Virus record (IMG/VR): IMGVR_UViG_3300003781_000003 | Coordinates: 1-52,441 of that record | Source: a virus | Strand: one strand, 5' to 3' | DNA: 52,441 bases | In this document: positions 29,108 through 38,195 of the stretch, in pieces | Position numbering within the stretch: position 1 is the first letter of the stretch | Layout of the letters: every line of letters begins with the position of its first letter | Position numbers and translations under genes: made by a program | The notes under the pieces: generated by a model | The model's database searches: none | What the model was told of the DNA's origin: nothing | The model's input: only the letters and a program-made list of their open reading frames with translations

Positions 29108-30838
29108 ATGACATTAAAATACAAACAAATTGGTGAATACAACGGAGATATTGTTAGAACAATTTTAAACAATCGAGGTATTGAAAACATTCATTTGTTT
29201 TTAAATCCTGATAATTCTTCCGACACAAACCCATTTGCTTTCAAAAATATGGTTCAAGGAATACAAGTTCTTGCAGCACATTTAATGACGTACAGCAAAA
29301 TGGCTGTTTTGGTCGATTCAGATGCTGACGGATTCTTAAGCGCTTCATATATATATCAATATTTAAAATCAATTGACCCACTTTACAATATTGATTTTAT
29401 CATTCATGATAAAAAAGCTCACGGTTTGACCGAAGATATTATGGAAAGAATTTCTGAAAAAAATTATGAGTTAATAATCATCCCAGATGCAGCTTCAAAC
29501 GATGCCAGAGAACTTGATATTTTATATGGTATGGGCGTTGAAGTAATTGTGCTTGACCACCATTTAGTTGAAGAAATGCCAGAGAGCGGAATTATCATCA
29601 ACAATCAAATTAGCGAAAATGTGAACACTAATTTAGTTGGTGTTGGCGTAGTACACAAATTCTGTCAAGCGATGGATAAAGCTTTAAACACAAATCGCAC
29701 CGAAAAATTGAAAGATTTAGTGGCTTTAGGACAAATTTCAGATGCTTCAGACATCTCTGAAAATGAAGTTCGTAATTTAGTATTTGATGGAATCAAAAAT
29801 ATGGAAAACAAGTTCATCAAAGAAGCTTTAAAAATCAAAGACATTTTCCAACCTGTTCCTAAAGATTTGTCATTTTCTGTTATTCCGATGATAAACGCTG
29901 TAATTCGTATTGGCTCAATGGAAGAAAAAGAAATTTTATTCCGAGCTTTAAACGATATTAACCCAGAAATTTTCACCGTTGAAAAGCGTAAAAAGAATAA
30001 AGAAACAAAGAAATTTGACAAAATCCAAGTCAACCTTAATTTACAGCAAATGGCAGTTGATATAGCTATTAAATGTAAAACTCGTCAAGATACAGCTGTT
30101 AAGAAAGCAGTAGCTCAAATTGAAGAAGATATCGTCAGCGATGGCGGAATTGCAATTGGTGTTGGCAAAATTAACGATAATCATGCTTCATTAACAGGGT
30201 TAATTGCAACAAAAATGGTTAACAAGCTTCAAAAACCAGTATTGATTTTGCGTGAACGAGATGGCAAATTTTCTGGTTCAGGTCGTGGATATGACCCAAC
30301 AATGGACAGCTTTAAAGATTGGTGCCAAGATACAGGTCTTGTAGAATTTGCACAAGGTCATGACCAAGCTTTCGGTATTGAAATTGATAAAGAAAAATTT
30401 GATTTATTTAAAACATTCCGAAAGAAAGTTGAAGCTCGAGAATTTATTCACGAGGTCGATTATGTTTCTCGTGGCGTAGTTGATAAAGAAATCATTCATG
30501 AGCTCGACAGAAACAAATTTATTTTCGGTGGCAAAGTTCATGATTCATTGTTTGCATACGTCGGAATTGATGTTGAAAAGAAAAACATTAAACAAAAAGG
30601 TTCGATGCTGACGTTTTATGTTGACGATGTAGAATTTGTCATGTACGGAGCTTCTCAAGAAACAGCCGACAAATTCACAGCTGGGTTTGCTCCTCAGCTG
30701 AGATTAGATTTCATAGGTCGTCCGACAATCAACAATTGGCTGGGAAGAGAAGCCACTCAAGTGGTTTTAGAAGCAGTTGAATTTTCAAATGAAGAAGCTT
30801 TTGCAGAAGAAATTACAATAGAAAATATTGTTTTCTAG
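29108..30838 (+). CDS. RecJ-like single-strand DNA exonuclease, DHH family (YorK-like)
   Basis: 576 aa, nearly the length of SPbeta YorK. DHH phosphoesterase motifs: VDSDADG (69-75), IIIPDAASND (about 123-132) and VIVLDHH (146-152), then the DHHA1-like part with GSGRGYDPT near 396. RecJ digests 5'-ended single strands in repair and recombination; in phage it may process Okazaki ends or recombination intermediates. C-terminus ends EEITIENIVF. AAGGAG sets the start; own class A promoter. Confidence 0.9.
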   Translation: MTLKYKQIGEYNGDIVRTILNNRGIENIHLFLNPDNSSDTNPFAFKNMVQGIQVLAAHLMTYSKMAVLVDSDADGFLSASYIYQYLKSIDPLYNIDFIIHDKKAHGLTEDIMERISEKNYELIIIPDAASNDARELDILYGMGVEVIVLDHHLVEEMPESGIIINNQISENVNTNLVGVGVVHKFCQAMDKALNTNRTEKLKDLVALGQISDASDISENEVRNLVFDGIKNMENKFIKEALKIKDIFQPVPKDLSFSVIPMINAVIRIGSMEEKEILFRALNDINPEIFTVEKRKKNKETKKFDKIQVNLNLQQMAVDIAIKCKTRQDTAVKKAVAQIEEDIVSDGGIAIGVGKINDNHASLTGLIATKMVNKLQKPVLILRERDGKFSGSGRGYDPTMDSFKDWCQDTGLVEFAQGHDQAFGIEIDKEKFDLFKTFRKKVEAREFIHEVDYVSRGVVDKEIIHELDRNKFIFGGKVHDSLFAYVGIDVEKKNIKQKGSMLTFYVDDVEFVMYGASQETADKFTAGFAPQLRLDFIGRPTINNWLGREATQVVLEAVEFSNEEAFAEEITIENIVF

Positions 30839-30867
30839 TTGACATTTGAATTGATTAATTATAGAAT
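30839..30867 (+). promoter_or_regulatory. Class B promoter for a short RNA
   Basis: TTGACA, 17 bp, TAGAAT, directly after the stop of the RecJ-like gene. It reads only into a terminator 30 nt downstream. Confidence 0.55.
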
Positions 30868-30927
30868 GAAATCAACATAAACCTCTTTCTTTTGTTACGG
30901 TGTCCAATGGGCACCGTTATTTTTTTA
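30868..30927 (+). ncRNA. Candidate anti-SD-type small RNA
   Basis: A promoter and a terminator bound about 55 nt without an ORF. The unpaired 5' part holds AACCTCTTTCTTTT (30880-30893), the reverse complement of AAGAAAGAGG(T), a ribosome-site sequence found before the genes at 6899 (11 matches), 16152 (10) and 52301 (12). The CU-rich seed plus terminator hairpin is like Gram-positive sRNAs. It may instead be only an operon terminator. Confidence 0.4.
30897..30927 (+). terminator. Intrinsic terminator
   Basis: ACGGTGTCC, AAT loop, GGGCACCGT and a T-run. Confidence 0.9.
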
Positions 30928-30934
30928 TCCTTTA

Positions 30935-30952
30935 TTGAAAATTAATATTCAA
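30935..30952. repeat. 18-bp palindrome copy 7
   Basis: TTGAAAATTAATATTCAA, ending 5 bp before the -35 of the class B promoter at 30958. Confidence 0.88.
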
Positions 30953-30957
30953 AACAG

Positions 30958-30986
30958 TTGACCAATCTGACAACGTATGTTATTAT
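30958..30986 (+). promoter_or_regulatory. Class B promoter
   Basis: TTGACC, 17 bp, TATTAT with extended TG. Its spacer CTGACAACGTATGT is almost identical to the spacer of the promoter at 38573. Confidence 0.7.
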
Positions 30987-31018
30987 TAATATACAAACTA
31001 ATAAGGAGTGAACGAAAA

Positions 31019-31303
31019 GTGACAAAAGACAAGTACAAAATTTATACAATTCAAAATGAAAAAGGTGAACGTGGTTGGATTCAATACATTGACCCAAATT
31101 GCGTTGGACACGACGAAATTAATGGCTGTCAAATTGATGTTGACGTTACCGATGAAAAATACCTTGTGATTTCCAAAGAAGAATATGACATCATTAAAAA
31201 TTTACATGATTTGTTCAATGAAACAGGGTTGCAGGAATATTTCGATATGATTAATACAATGGCTGATTTGACAATCGAAAAAAACAAAACAAGATTATTT
31301 TAA
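31019..31303 (+). CDS. Hypothetical protein
   Basis: 94 aa from GTG 31019, the start fixed by AAGGAG at good spacing. N-terminus beta-rich (KYKIYTIQNEKGERGWIQYI), C-terminal helix. First gene of a palindrome-linked class B operon with two membrane proteins. Unknown. Confidence 0.6.
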   Translation: MTKDKYKIYTIQNEKGERGWIQYIDPNCVGHDEINGCQIDVDVTDEKYLVISKEEYDIIKNLHDLFNETGLQEYFDMINTMADLTIEKNKTRLF

Positions 31304-31315
31304 AGGAGGTGATTA

Positions 31316-31417
31316 ATGATGCTTCAACAAGCATTTGGTTTTTTCATTGGCGGTTTAATATTGTTTGTCGTCGGTTTTGGATTTTACGCAATTGCAACAT
31401 CAGAACCAGCAGAATAG
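31316..31417 (+). CDS. Tiny membrane protein
   Basis: 33 aa: one hydrophobic helix (FGFFIGGLILFVVGFGFYAI) and a short acidic end. AAGGAGGT precedes the first of two adjacent ATGs. Unknown. Confidence 0.6.
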   Translation: MMLQQAFGFFIGGLILFVVGFGFYAIATSEPAE

Positions 31418-31428
31418 GAGGATGAAAT

Positions 31429-31899
31429 ATGGGATTTTGGGAAACAATAGCCGTGACGCTCATAGCAACATTTTTTGCTAACATAGCTTCAGCAATGATT
31501 ATGTTGAAAATAGCAGCGTGGTACGGAAAGAGACAAGAAGAAAAAGGCAAAGAAGAAATCAACAGCATATTTACAAAGGTTCAAGCAGAAGATGGTTCAA
31601 TCATTCACAGGTCTGAAATGAATGCAAACCTTGACACTGGCAAAGAACCAATTCCTACCAAACGTCACAACATTAAAATTGGTGTGAAAACAGGGGAAAC
31701 AGCAAAAGCAGAAAGACCAAAACGAAAAGCAAAGAGCGCCACAGAAATGGAATACGCTATGAGATTCCTTTTAAACATAATACGCTCGATGTCAAACCCT
31801 ATTACACCTGATGTGACGAAAATTTTAATTGAAGCCATCAAAAAGGTAAATGAAGCAAAGAAAAAAGAAACAGACAAGGACAAAGACGAATCAGCATAA
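31429..31899 (+). CDS. Membrane-anchored basic protein
   Basis: 156 aa. N-terminal membrane helix (about 5-30), then a Lys/Arg-rich cytosolic region (KAERPKRKAKSATEMEYAMR) and charged tail KKKETDKDKDESA. AGGAGG sets the start. A membrane tether for nucleic acid is conceivable from charge alone; no family recognised. Confidence 0.6.
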   Translation: MGFWETIAVTLIATFFANIASAMIMLKIAAWYGKRQEEKGKEEINSIFTKVQAEDGSIIHRSEMNANLDTGKEPIPTKRHNIKIGVKTGETAKAERPKRKAKSATEMEYAMRFLLNIIRSMSNPITPDVTKILIEAIKKVNEAKKKETDKDKDESA

Positions 31900-31920
31900 A
31901 AGCGGAGAAATCCGCTTTTT
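31898..31920 (+). terminator. Intrinsic terminator with GAAA loop
   Basis: AAAAGCGGA, loop GAAA, TCCGCTTTT; the T-run merges with palindrome copy 8. Confidence 0.88.
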
Positions 31921-31936
31921 GAATATTAATATTCAA
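31919..31936. repeat. 18-bp palindrome copy 8
   Basis: Perfect TTGAATATTAATATTCAA, overlapping the terminator's T-run and ending 6 bp before the -35 at 31943. Confidence 0.9.
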
Positions 31937-31942
31937 TTCCTC

Positions 31943-31971
31943 TTGTGTTTACTGGCCAGCTATGGTATAAT
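31943..31971 (+). promoter_or_regulatory. Class B promoter
   Basis: TTGTGT, 17 bp, TATAAT with extended TG (TGGTATAAT); drives the gene at 31999. Confidence 0.75.
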
Positions 31972-31998
31972 AGTAAATGTAAAGGAGGTGAAACACGC

Positions 31999-32361
31999 TT
32001 GAAAAATTTCATAATGAAACATATCATTGACAAAGATAAAATAGAATCAATGGGACAAGAACAATTACAAAAGAGGGTATTAACATTTTTAGCACTGTTA
32101 GTTTTTCCGATTATAATGGCAGCACAGGTGGGCATTACGCATTCATATAATATGTATAAGGCAAGAGACAAGGAAAACATTCTTGAACGGTGTAGGTTGA
32201 AAGCTGTGATACCCCAAGGCGATGGTTCACAATCGTATATATGTAAAGGAATTAAAAGTAAAAAGGATTATTACATAATTGAAGGTGAATCGTTAGATTT
32301 AGATAAAAATCCATATATGAATAGGCCTGTAAAGATATACAAAGATGGAAGTGTCAAGTGA
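31999..32361 (+). CDS. Single-pass membrane protein with TTG start
   Basis: 120 aa from TTG 31999, fixed by AAAGGAGGTG upstream. One membrane helix (about 28-46) between a basic N-terminus and an outer domain with two cysteines (ERCRLKAV and SYICKG). A single-gene unit with promoter, palindrome and terminator. Function unknown. Confidence 0.6.
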   Translation: MKNFIMKHIIDKDKIESMGQEQLQKRVLTFLALLVFPIIMAAQVGITHSYNMYKARDKENILERCRLKAVIPQGDGSQSYICKGIKSKKDYYIIEGESLDLDKNPYMNRPVKIYKDGSVK

Positions 32362-32378
32362 CGCTTCCAATTTTTTTT
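32347..32378 (+). terminator. Intrinsic terminator
   Basis: GGAAGTGTC pairs with GACGCTTCC, then eight Ts; contains the stop codon. Confidence 0.9.
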
Positions 32379-32398
32379 GCTTTTTTATTTCGCCATGC

Positions 32399-32426
32399 CT
32401 TGCGTAACAAATATATTCAATACAAT
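32399..32426 (+). promoter_or_regulatory. Class A promoter P21 (weak -35)
   Basis: CTTGCG, 16 bp ending TCAA, TACAAT, then GTAA; the -35 departs from CTTACA at two positions. Confidence 0.6.
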
Positions 32427-32462
32427 ACCTTTGTAAGATAAAAACAAACGGAGGTATTGAAC

Positions 32463-34166
32463 ATGAAATTTACAATTAATAAATCATTTAAAACTAATAC
32501 AGAGGTTACTAAACGTGTACTTCAGGTCGCTGATGCTTTTGGTTTAGGTATTGATGGCGAAAAAGAATTTGTTGTGTACGATAATTTTGAAGTTAATTTA
32601 AACAAAGGAGACATTGTTTACATCACGGGCGACAGCGGTGGCGGTAAGTCGGTATTAATGCGAGAACTATACAAATTAACAGGCGGAGTTTCAACGGAAG
32701 ACATTAAAATTGAACACGATAAACCATTAATTGAAACGATTGGCAAAACGCTTGATGAAGGTCTTTATTATCTATCCCTTGTCGGATTATCAGATGCTTT
32801 CATTTGCTTAAGAAAATTTGGTGAATTATCTGACGGACAAAAAAGCCGTTATGTGTTAGCAAAAATGTTAGAAATGGAAAATGATTATCTGTTCGTCGAT
32901 GAGTTTTGTGCTTTGTTAGACCGCACAACAGCTAAAATTGTTTCTTACGGATTCCAAAAGATTTGTCGTAAATTAGGAAAAGTGCTGGTTGTTGCAACAA
33001 CTCACGAGGACATTCTTGAAGATTTAAACCCTTCATTATTTGTTGAAAAATCATTCGGTAATGATGCTAAAATTACACGAATTGAATATAAAGCTCGACC
33101 ATGCTCAATTAACAGCGAAGTTGAAATTTCTTTAGGTGAAACATCGGATTATAAGGAACTTTCAAAATTCCATTACCGAACGGCTCAATTAGGAGCAGCT
33201 TATCAGATTTACAAAATGGAGCACAAAGGCGATTTAATTGGTGTAATTGTTTATTCATACGGACCTTTAGCATTGCGTGGCAGAAATACATTTACAACAA
33301 GATATAAAGGTCGTGCAAGATTAATGAACAAGGAAGTCAAAATGATTAGCCGAGTTGTTGTTCTTCCTAAATATCGTGGTATTGGATTGTCTGTAGAACT
33401 TGTTAAGAAAACAATGCCAATGACAGGAATGAAACATATTGAAATTCTATCGGTAATGGGTAAACATAATCCATTTGCTGAAAAAGCGGGCATGGAAGTA
33501 ATTGATGTACCACCAGCAAAAATGCCTGGCAAACGTAAAGTTTTAAACGAATTATTTGAGAAAAACAATTTCGACACACAAATGATTGGCAGCGTATTGT
33601 ACAACGAAGAAAAATTAGCTGAAGTACCACTCGAAGACCAATCAGCAATGTATGATTGTGTGGTAAATCTAAATAAAGCGGTATATGGTGGAGCAGGAAA
33701 AGTACGTTATAAAGAACAAGGTCATTACGATGAAACGAAAACACGTAAGTTAGCTGAATTAATTAAATCAACTCAAGACACAGAAAAAGCATATGCGATT
33801 TGGACGAATCATGATTTCAGCGAAGAATTAGCTGAACAAAACATGAAAGAATTTGAAATTGAAGCAGCACAAGCGGCTGAGGAAAAAGCAAAGAAAAAAG
33901 CCGAAAAAGAAGCGGAAAAGGAGGCAGCATTGCTTGAAGAAGCGATGGTGCAAGCCGCTACTGGAGCAGATGAAGAAGTTACGATTGAAAAAATAGTTGA
34001 TGAAGCTACAAAAGAAACAATTGTTGCAATTGATTCACAAGTGGTAGCTGAATTGATTACCCCTGAAATTGTCGAAAAAGTTGAAATTGTAGAAGAAATC
34101 AAAACTGAAAATGAACACGGTTTAACAGCAGAAGAACAAAAATTAGCAGATGAATTAGTATTTTAA
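32463..34166 (+). CDS. ABC-type ATPase fused to a GNAT acetyltransferase domain
   Basis: 567 aa from ATG 32463 (CGGAGG upstream). Residues 40-185 are a complete ABC ATPase: Walker A GDSGGGKS (56-63), signature LSDGQ (122-126), Walker B LFVDE (143-147) and H-loop His181. Residues about 215-360 form a GNAT domain with the acetyl-CoA loop PKYRGIGLS. An Ala/Glu/Lys coiled coil and acidic tail ending LADELVF follow. No transmembrane partner is present, so it is not a transporter. It lies between RecJ and polymerase genes; a DNA-linked or protein-acetylating role is possible but unproven. Confidence 0.8.
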   Translation: MKFTINKSFKTNTEVTKRVLQVADAFGLGIDGEKEFVVYDNFEVNLNKGDIVYITGDSGGGKSVLMRELYKLTGGVSTEDIKIEHDKPLIETIGKTLDEGLYYLSLVGLSDAFICLRKFGELSDGQKSRYVLAKMLEMENDYLFVDEFCALLDRTTAKIVSYGFQKICRKLGKVLVVATTHEDILEDLNPSLFVEKSFGNDAKITRIEYKARPCSINSEVEISLGETSDYKELSKFHYRTAQLGAAYQIYKMEHKGDLIGVIVYSYGPLALRGRNTFTTRYKGRARLMNKEVKMISRVVVLPKYRGIGLSVELVKKTMPMTGMKHIEILSVMGKHNPFAEKAGMEVIDVPPAKMPGKRKVLNELFEKNNFDTQMIGSVLYNEEKLAEVPLEDQSAMYDCVVNLNKAVYGGAGKVRYKEQGHYDETKTRKLAELIKSTQDTEKAYAIWTNHDFSEELAEQNMKEFEIEAAQAAEEKAKKKAEKEAEKEAALLEEAMVQAATGADEEVTIEKIVDEATKETIVAIDSQVVAELITPEIVEKVEIVEEIKTENEHGLTAEEQKLADELVF

Positions 34167-34193
34167 AGCTTGCTTATGCAAGCTTTTCTTTTT
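34165..34193 (+). terminator. Intrinsic terminator
   Basis: AAAGCTTGC, TTAT loop, GCAAGCTTT and a T-rich tail running into palindrome copy 9. Confidence 0.88.
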
Positions 34194-34209
34194 GAATATT
34201 TATATTCAA
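34192..34209. repeat. 18-bp palindrome copy 9
   Basis: TTGAATATTTATATTCAA (one central change), starting exactly 39 bp before the class A -35 at 34231. Confidence 0.88.
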
Positions 34210-34230
34210 TAAATATTGTCGAATAGCTTC

Positions 34231-34258
34231 CTTACAAATGTAATGCTATCAATACAAT
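34231..34258 (+). promoter_or_regulatory. Class A promoter P22
   Basis: CTTACA, 16 bp ending TCAA, TACAAT; palindrome copy 9 upstream at the 39-bp offset; drives DNA polymerase. Confidence 0.8.
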
Positions 34259-34287
34259 ATCGGTATAACAACTAAGGAGATGATTTA

Positions 34288-37200
34288 ATGTATAATTTTA
34301 GAAATCCGTTTATGGCACATAATCACACGGAAAAATCAAATTTTCGTTTAAAAGACGCCATAAACAAAGTAGATAAAATGATTGATTATGCTCATGAAAT
34401 TGGTTTATCTGGTATTGCAATTACTGACCATGAATGTTTATCGGCACACGTTGAAGCAATTGATTATGTGCAAAAACAAAAAGCAACAGGAAAACTACCT
34501 GAAGAATTTCGCTTAGCTCTTGGAAATGAAATTTATTTGGTTGACCGTGAAGACACATTGACAAAAAAAGAAAACAATGATAGAATTACGTTTTATCATT
34601 TCTTGTTATTAGCAAAAGACAAGCACGGTTATCAAGCCCTGAAGGAATTAACTTCTCGAGCTTGGAATAATTCATTCTTCTTCCGAGGTATGGAACGTGT
34701 TCCAACATATAAAGATGATTTTGAACAAGTTTTACGTCAATATAAAGGACATGTAATTGCTTCAACAGCTTGTTTGGGGTCTGAATTTTCACGAAATGTT
34801 GTTGCATATGCAACAGGGAATCAAGAAGCGAAAGCTCGTATTCATCAATTATTAACATGGTTGATAAGCATTTTCGGAGATGATTTATATGTTGAATTAC
34901 AACCTTCAGAAATATCTGAAGAGCAAATCATTTACAACAAAATGGCAAAGAAAATTGCAAAGGCATACGGTTTGAAACCAATTTTAACAACTGATGCTCA
35001 TTATTTAAATAAAGACCAAGCAAAAGTTCATGAAATTTATTTAAAATCGAATGATGGCGAACGTGAAGTTGCTGAGTTCTATTCAACAACATATTTAATG
35101 GGATATGATGAAGCTCGTGATTATTTCCCTTATTTCACAGATGAAGAATTCGATGAACTTATGTATAACACTTTGGAAATTCGTAGCAAGATTGAAGAAT
35201 ACGATTTAAAAATGGAAACACAAATTCCCAAAGTTAAAATTCCTGAGTTTGAATTATCAAACATTTTCCATATGTGGTATGATAAATACGATTTTATCCG
35301 TCGATATGCAAATAGCAATAGTATTGAGGACAGATATTTCTTATACTTAGTTGAACAAGGGTTCATTAATAAAAAGCAAGAATTTAATGAAGAAAATATT
35401 GCTCGTATCAATACGGAAATTGAAGAACTTTGGGAAATCAGTATTAATCTAAATCAACCATTATCAGCTTATTATATCCTTGTAGAAGATATTATTGATA
35501 TTATGTGGACGGTTTCGCTTGTTGGTGTTTCTCGTGGTTCATCTTCAGGTTTTTATACATGTTATTTAATGGACATTGTACAAATGAATCCGATTAAATA
35601 CAACTTGCCACATTGGCGTCATATTTCAAAAGAACGTCCTGAGCTTCCTGATATTGATATTGACACCGAAGGTGCTCAACGTCAAAAAATTCTTGAGCTT
35701 ATTAAGGAAAAATACGGTGATGAAAACGTATTGAATATTTGTACGTTCACAACTGAAAAAACAAAATCAGCTGTATTGTCAGCGTGTCGTGGTTTAGACA
35801 TTGATAATGATTTAGCTCAAGGTATTGCAAGTTTAATCCCAGCTGAACGTGGTCAATTATGGCCATTCAAAGATGTATGGTACGGAAATGAAGAAAAAGG
35901 ACGTAAACCTGTAAAAGCGTTTATTGACGAAGTTGAAAAATATGAAGGTCTTAGAGAAACAATTGAAGGTATTGAAGGTCTTGTTTCAGGACGTTCACAA
36001 CATGCTTCTGGTATTTACGTTTTCCCAAATGGCTATGTAGAACAAAATGCCATGATGAAAACAACTAAAGGTTATCCTGTAACACAATTTAACATGAAAG
36101 ATTCAGATGCAATGGGTGGATTAAAGCTCGATGCTTTAACAATCAATGCTCTTGACCGTATTCGCAAATGTTTAGATTTACTGATTGAACATGGCAAAGC
36201 GGAATGGCAAGGTTCTTTACGTGCAACATATAATAAATATTTACATCCTGACGTTATGGAACTTGAAAACCCTGAAATGTTTAAATTGTTGTATCAAGGC
36301 GACGTTATCAATGCTTTCCAGTTCGAGACAAACGTAGGTAAACAAGCTTTAACAAAAATCAAACCAAACAACTTCTTTGAGATTGCAACAGCCAACTCGT
36401 TGATGCGACTTGCAGCTGACCATGGTGAATCACCGTTAGATAAGTATGCTCGTTTCAAATTCGATTTAGGCGAATGGTTTAAAGAAATGCAACAAAACAA
36501 CATAACAGAAGATGAAATGGAAGTTCTTAAAAATCATTTGCTTTCAACATATGGCATTTGTGATACACAGGAAGTAATGATGGAAATTTCTATGGACCCA
36601 ATCATTTCAAACTTTTCATTAGTGCAAGCAAATAAATTGCGTAAAGGTATTGCTAAGAAAAGCCCAGCAATTATCGAGGAATGTCGTGAAATGTTCTACG
36701 GTAACAATCCGAACGCAAGAATTGAATTGCTCGATTATGTTTGGGAATATTTATTCAAGCCATCATTCGGTTATTCATTTAGTAAAAACCATACAGCTCC
36801 ATACTCAATGATTTTAATGCAAGAAATGAACATGGCATACCGTTACGGAATCATCTGGTGGAAAACAGCTTGTTTATCAGTTAATGCTGGTGTTGTTGGT
36901 GATGAAGGAACAACTACCGACTATGGCGCTGTAGCGAAAGCCGTTGGTGAAATGAAAGGTGTAGTAATCAATCCTGACATCAACACAGCTAAACTTGAAT
37001 TTACACCAATTGAAGCAGAAGATAAAGTTATGTTTGGATTAAAACCAATTTCAGGTTTAGGAAACAATGCGATTCAAGCTATTTTAGAAAACCGTCCGTT
37101 TACATCTTTAGATGATTTCATTGAACGTATGGTACACACAAAGCTTGTTTCGGATGCAAAAACAGTAACATTACTTAAAGCGGGTTGTTTTGACCGTATT

Positions 37201-38115
37201 TGTGGCGTAACAAAACCTCAAGACCGTAGGAATTTAATGGTTGAGCTTGTTCGTAAATTGGTACCAGCACGTGAGAAAATTACGATGGTACAACTACCAA
37301 AGCTTGTTCACGCTGTCCCCGAAACGTATGCTGAAGAAATGCGTTTATATGAAATGCGTAATAAATTATTTGGCAGAAACAAAGTTCCAATGACAAAAGA
37401 GCTGGAGAAAGAAATTCTTTCTGGCGGATTCTTAAAGCAAGTTGAATATGAATTTGTTGGCGATAAATTAACAATCGACCAAAAATCATTTGATAAATTC
37501 TACAAGAAATCAATCGAACGATTAAAAGAATGGGTTACAGCTCCTGAAGCTTTAGCAGAATTTAATCGTGAATTAATGCGTGAATTTTGGAAGAAATATT
37601 GCATGGGAAGCGTTGAGCAATGGGAAATGGAAACGCTGGTATTCTACAGCAATTATCATGAGCTTGATTATTACCCATTAGACCGATTATTTGAAATTGC
37701 TGATTTTGAGCAATTGCCAGAAGACCCAGTTGTAACAGGATATAACAATTGGAAAGGTCGTCAATGGCCTAAATTCCAAACAAGCGTTATTGCTGGCGTG
37801 GTTGTGGATAAAAACAAGACAAAAGGTCTTGTGTCCGTTTTAACGCAAACTGGCGTGGTTACTGTACGTTACAACAAAGGAGCTTTTATCAACTATGATA
37901 AAAAAGTTGTAGAAGTTGATGGGAAAACAAAGAATGTATTAGACGAATCTTGGTTCAATCGTGGCACAAAGCTTGTATTAACTGGCTTCAGACGTGGAGA
38001 GGAATTTGTTTTGAGAACATACAACAAAACAGCTCCATATAATCATACAACAATCAAGGTTAATGGTTATAATGGCCAAGAATTCGACTTGCAATTTACT
38101 AAAAAGAAAGCTTAA
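34288..38115 (+). CDS. DNA polymerase III alpha-type replicative polymerase (DnaE/YorL-like)
   Basis: 1275 aa, near the length of SPbeta YorL. The PHP domain starts the protein (HNHTEKSNF, SGIAITDHECL); the palm follows with GVSRGSSSGF and the catalytic aspartates in LPDIDIDTEG (about 453-462); the fingers contain SGRSQHASGIYVFP; a helix-hairpin-helix segment (FGLKPISGLGNNAIQAIL) and a C-terminal OB-like part complete the layout. It copies the phage genome with the adjacent helicase, primase and SSB. It probably uses a host clamp. AGGAG sets the start. Confidence 0.95.
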   Translation: MYNFRNPFMAHNHTEKSNFRLKDAINKVDKMIDYAHEIGLSGIAITDHECLSAHVEAIDYVQKQKATGKLPEEFRLALGNEIYLVDREDTLTKKENNDRITFYHFLLLAKDKHGYQALKELTSRAWNNSFFFRGMERVPTYKDDFEQVLRQYKGHVIASTACLGSEFSRNVVAYATGNQEAKARIHQLLTWLISIFGDDLYVELQPSEISEEQIIYNKMAKKIAKAYGLKPILTTDAHYLNKDQAKVHEIYLKSNDGEREVAEFYSTTYLMGYDEARDYFPYFTDEEFDELMYNTLEIRSKIEEYDLKMETQIPKVKIPEFELSNIFHMWYDKYDFIRRYANSNSIEDRYFLYLVEQGFINKKQEFNEENIARINTEIEELWEISINLNQPLSAYYILVEDIIDIMWTVSLVGVSRGSSSGFYTCYLMDIVQMNPIKYNLPHWRHISKERPELPDIDIDTEGAQRQKILELIKEKYGDENVLNICTFTTEKTKSAVLSACRGLDIDNDLAQGIASLIPAERGQLWPFKDVWYGNEEKGRKPVKAFIDEVEKYEGLRETIEGIEGLVSGRSQHASGIYVFPNGYVEQNAMMKTTKGYPVTQFNMKDSDAMGGLKLDALTINALDRIRKCLDLLIEHGKAEWQGSLRATYNKYLHPDVMELENPEMFKLLYQGDVINAFQFETNVGKQALTKIKPNNFFEIATANSLMRLAADHGESPLDKYARFKFDLGEWFKEMQQNNITEDEMEVLKNHLLSTYGICDTQEVMMEISMDPIISNFSLVQANKLRKGIAKKSPAIIEECREMFYGNNPNARIELLDYVWEYLFKPSFGYSFSKNHTAPYSMILMQEMNMAYRYGIIWWKTACLSVNAGVVGDEGTTTDYGAVAKAVGEMKGVVINPDINTAKLEFTPIEAEDKVMFGLKPISGLGNNAIQAILENRPFTSLDDFIERMVHTKLVSDAKTVTLLKAGCFDRICGVTKPQDRRNLMVELVRKLVPAREKITMVQLPKLVHAVPETYAEEMRLYEMRNKLFGRNKVPMTKELEKEILSGGFLKQVEYEFVGDKLTIDQKSFDKFYKKSIERLKEWVTAPEALAEFNRELMREFWKKYCMGSVEQWEMETLVFYSNYHELDYYPLDRLFEIADFEQLPEDPVVTGYNNWKGRQWPKFQTSVIAGVVVDKNKTKGLVSVLTQTGVVTVRYNKGAFINYDKKVVEVDGKTKNVLDESWFNRGTKLVLTGFRRGEEFVLRTYNKTAPYNHTTIKVNGYNGQEFDLQFTKKKA

Positions 38116-38130
38116 TGCTTTCTTTTTTTT
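38101..38130 (+). terminator. Intrinsic terminator
   Basis: AAAAAGAAAGC, TTAAT loop, GCTTTCTTTTT; the stem includes the last codons of the polymerase. Confidence 0.88.
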
Positions 38131-38134
38131 ATAC

Positions 38135-38162
38135 CTTACAAATCTGATTAATTCAATACAAT
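38135..38162 (+). promoter_or_regulatory. Class A promoter P23
   Basis: CTTACA, 16 bp ending TCAA, TACAAT, then GTAA. Confidence 0.8.
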
Positions 38163-38195
38163 AGTATAGTAAATCAAACAAATGGAGGAATTAAA

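Noticed and set aside
29665-30033. 122-codon minus-strand open frame inside the RecJ-like gene
   Set aside because: Shadow of a conserved DHH exonuclease gene; no minus-strand SD or promoter.
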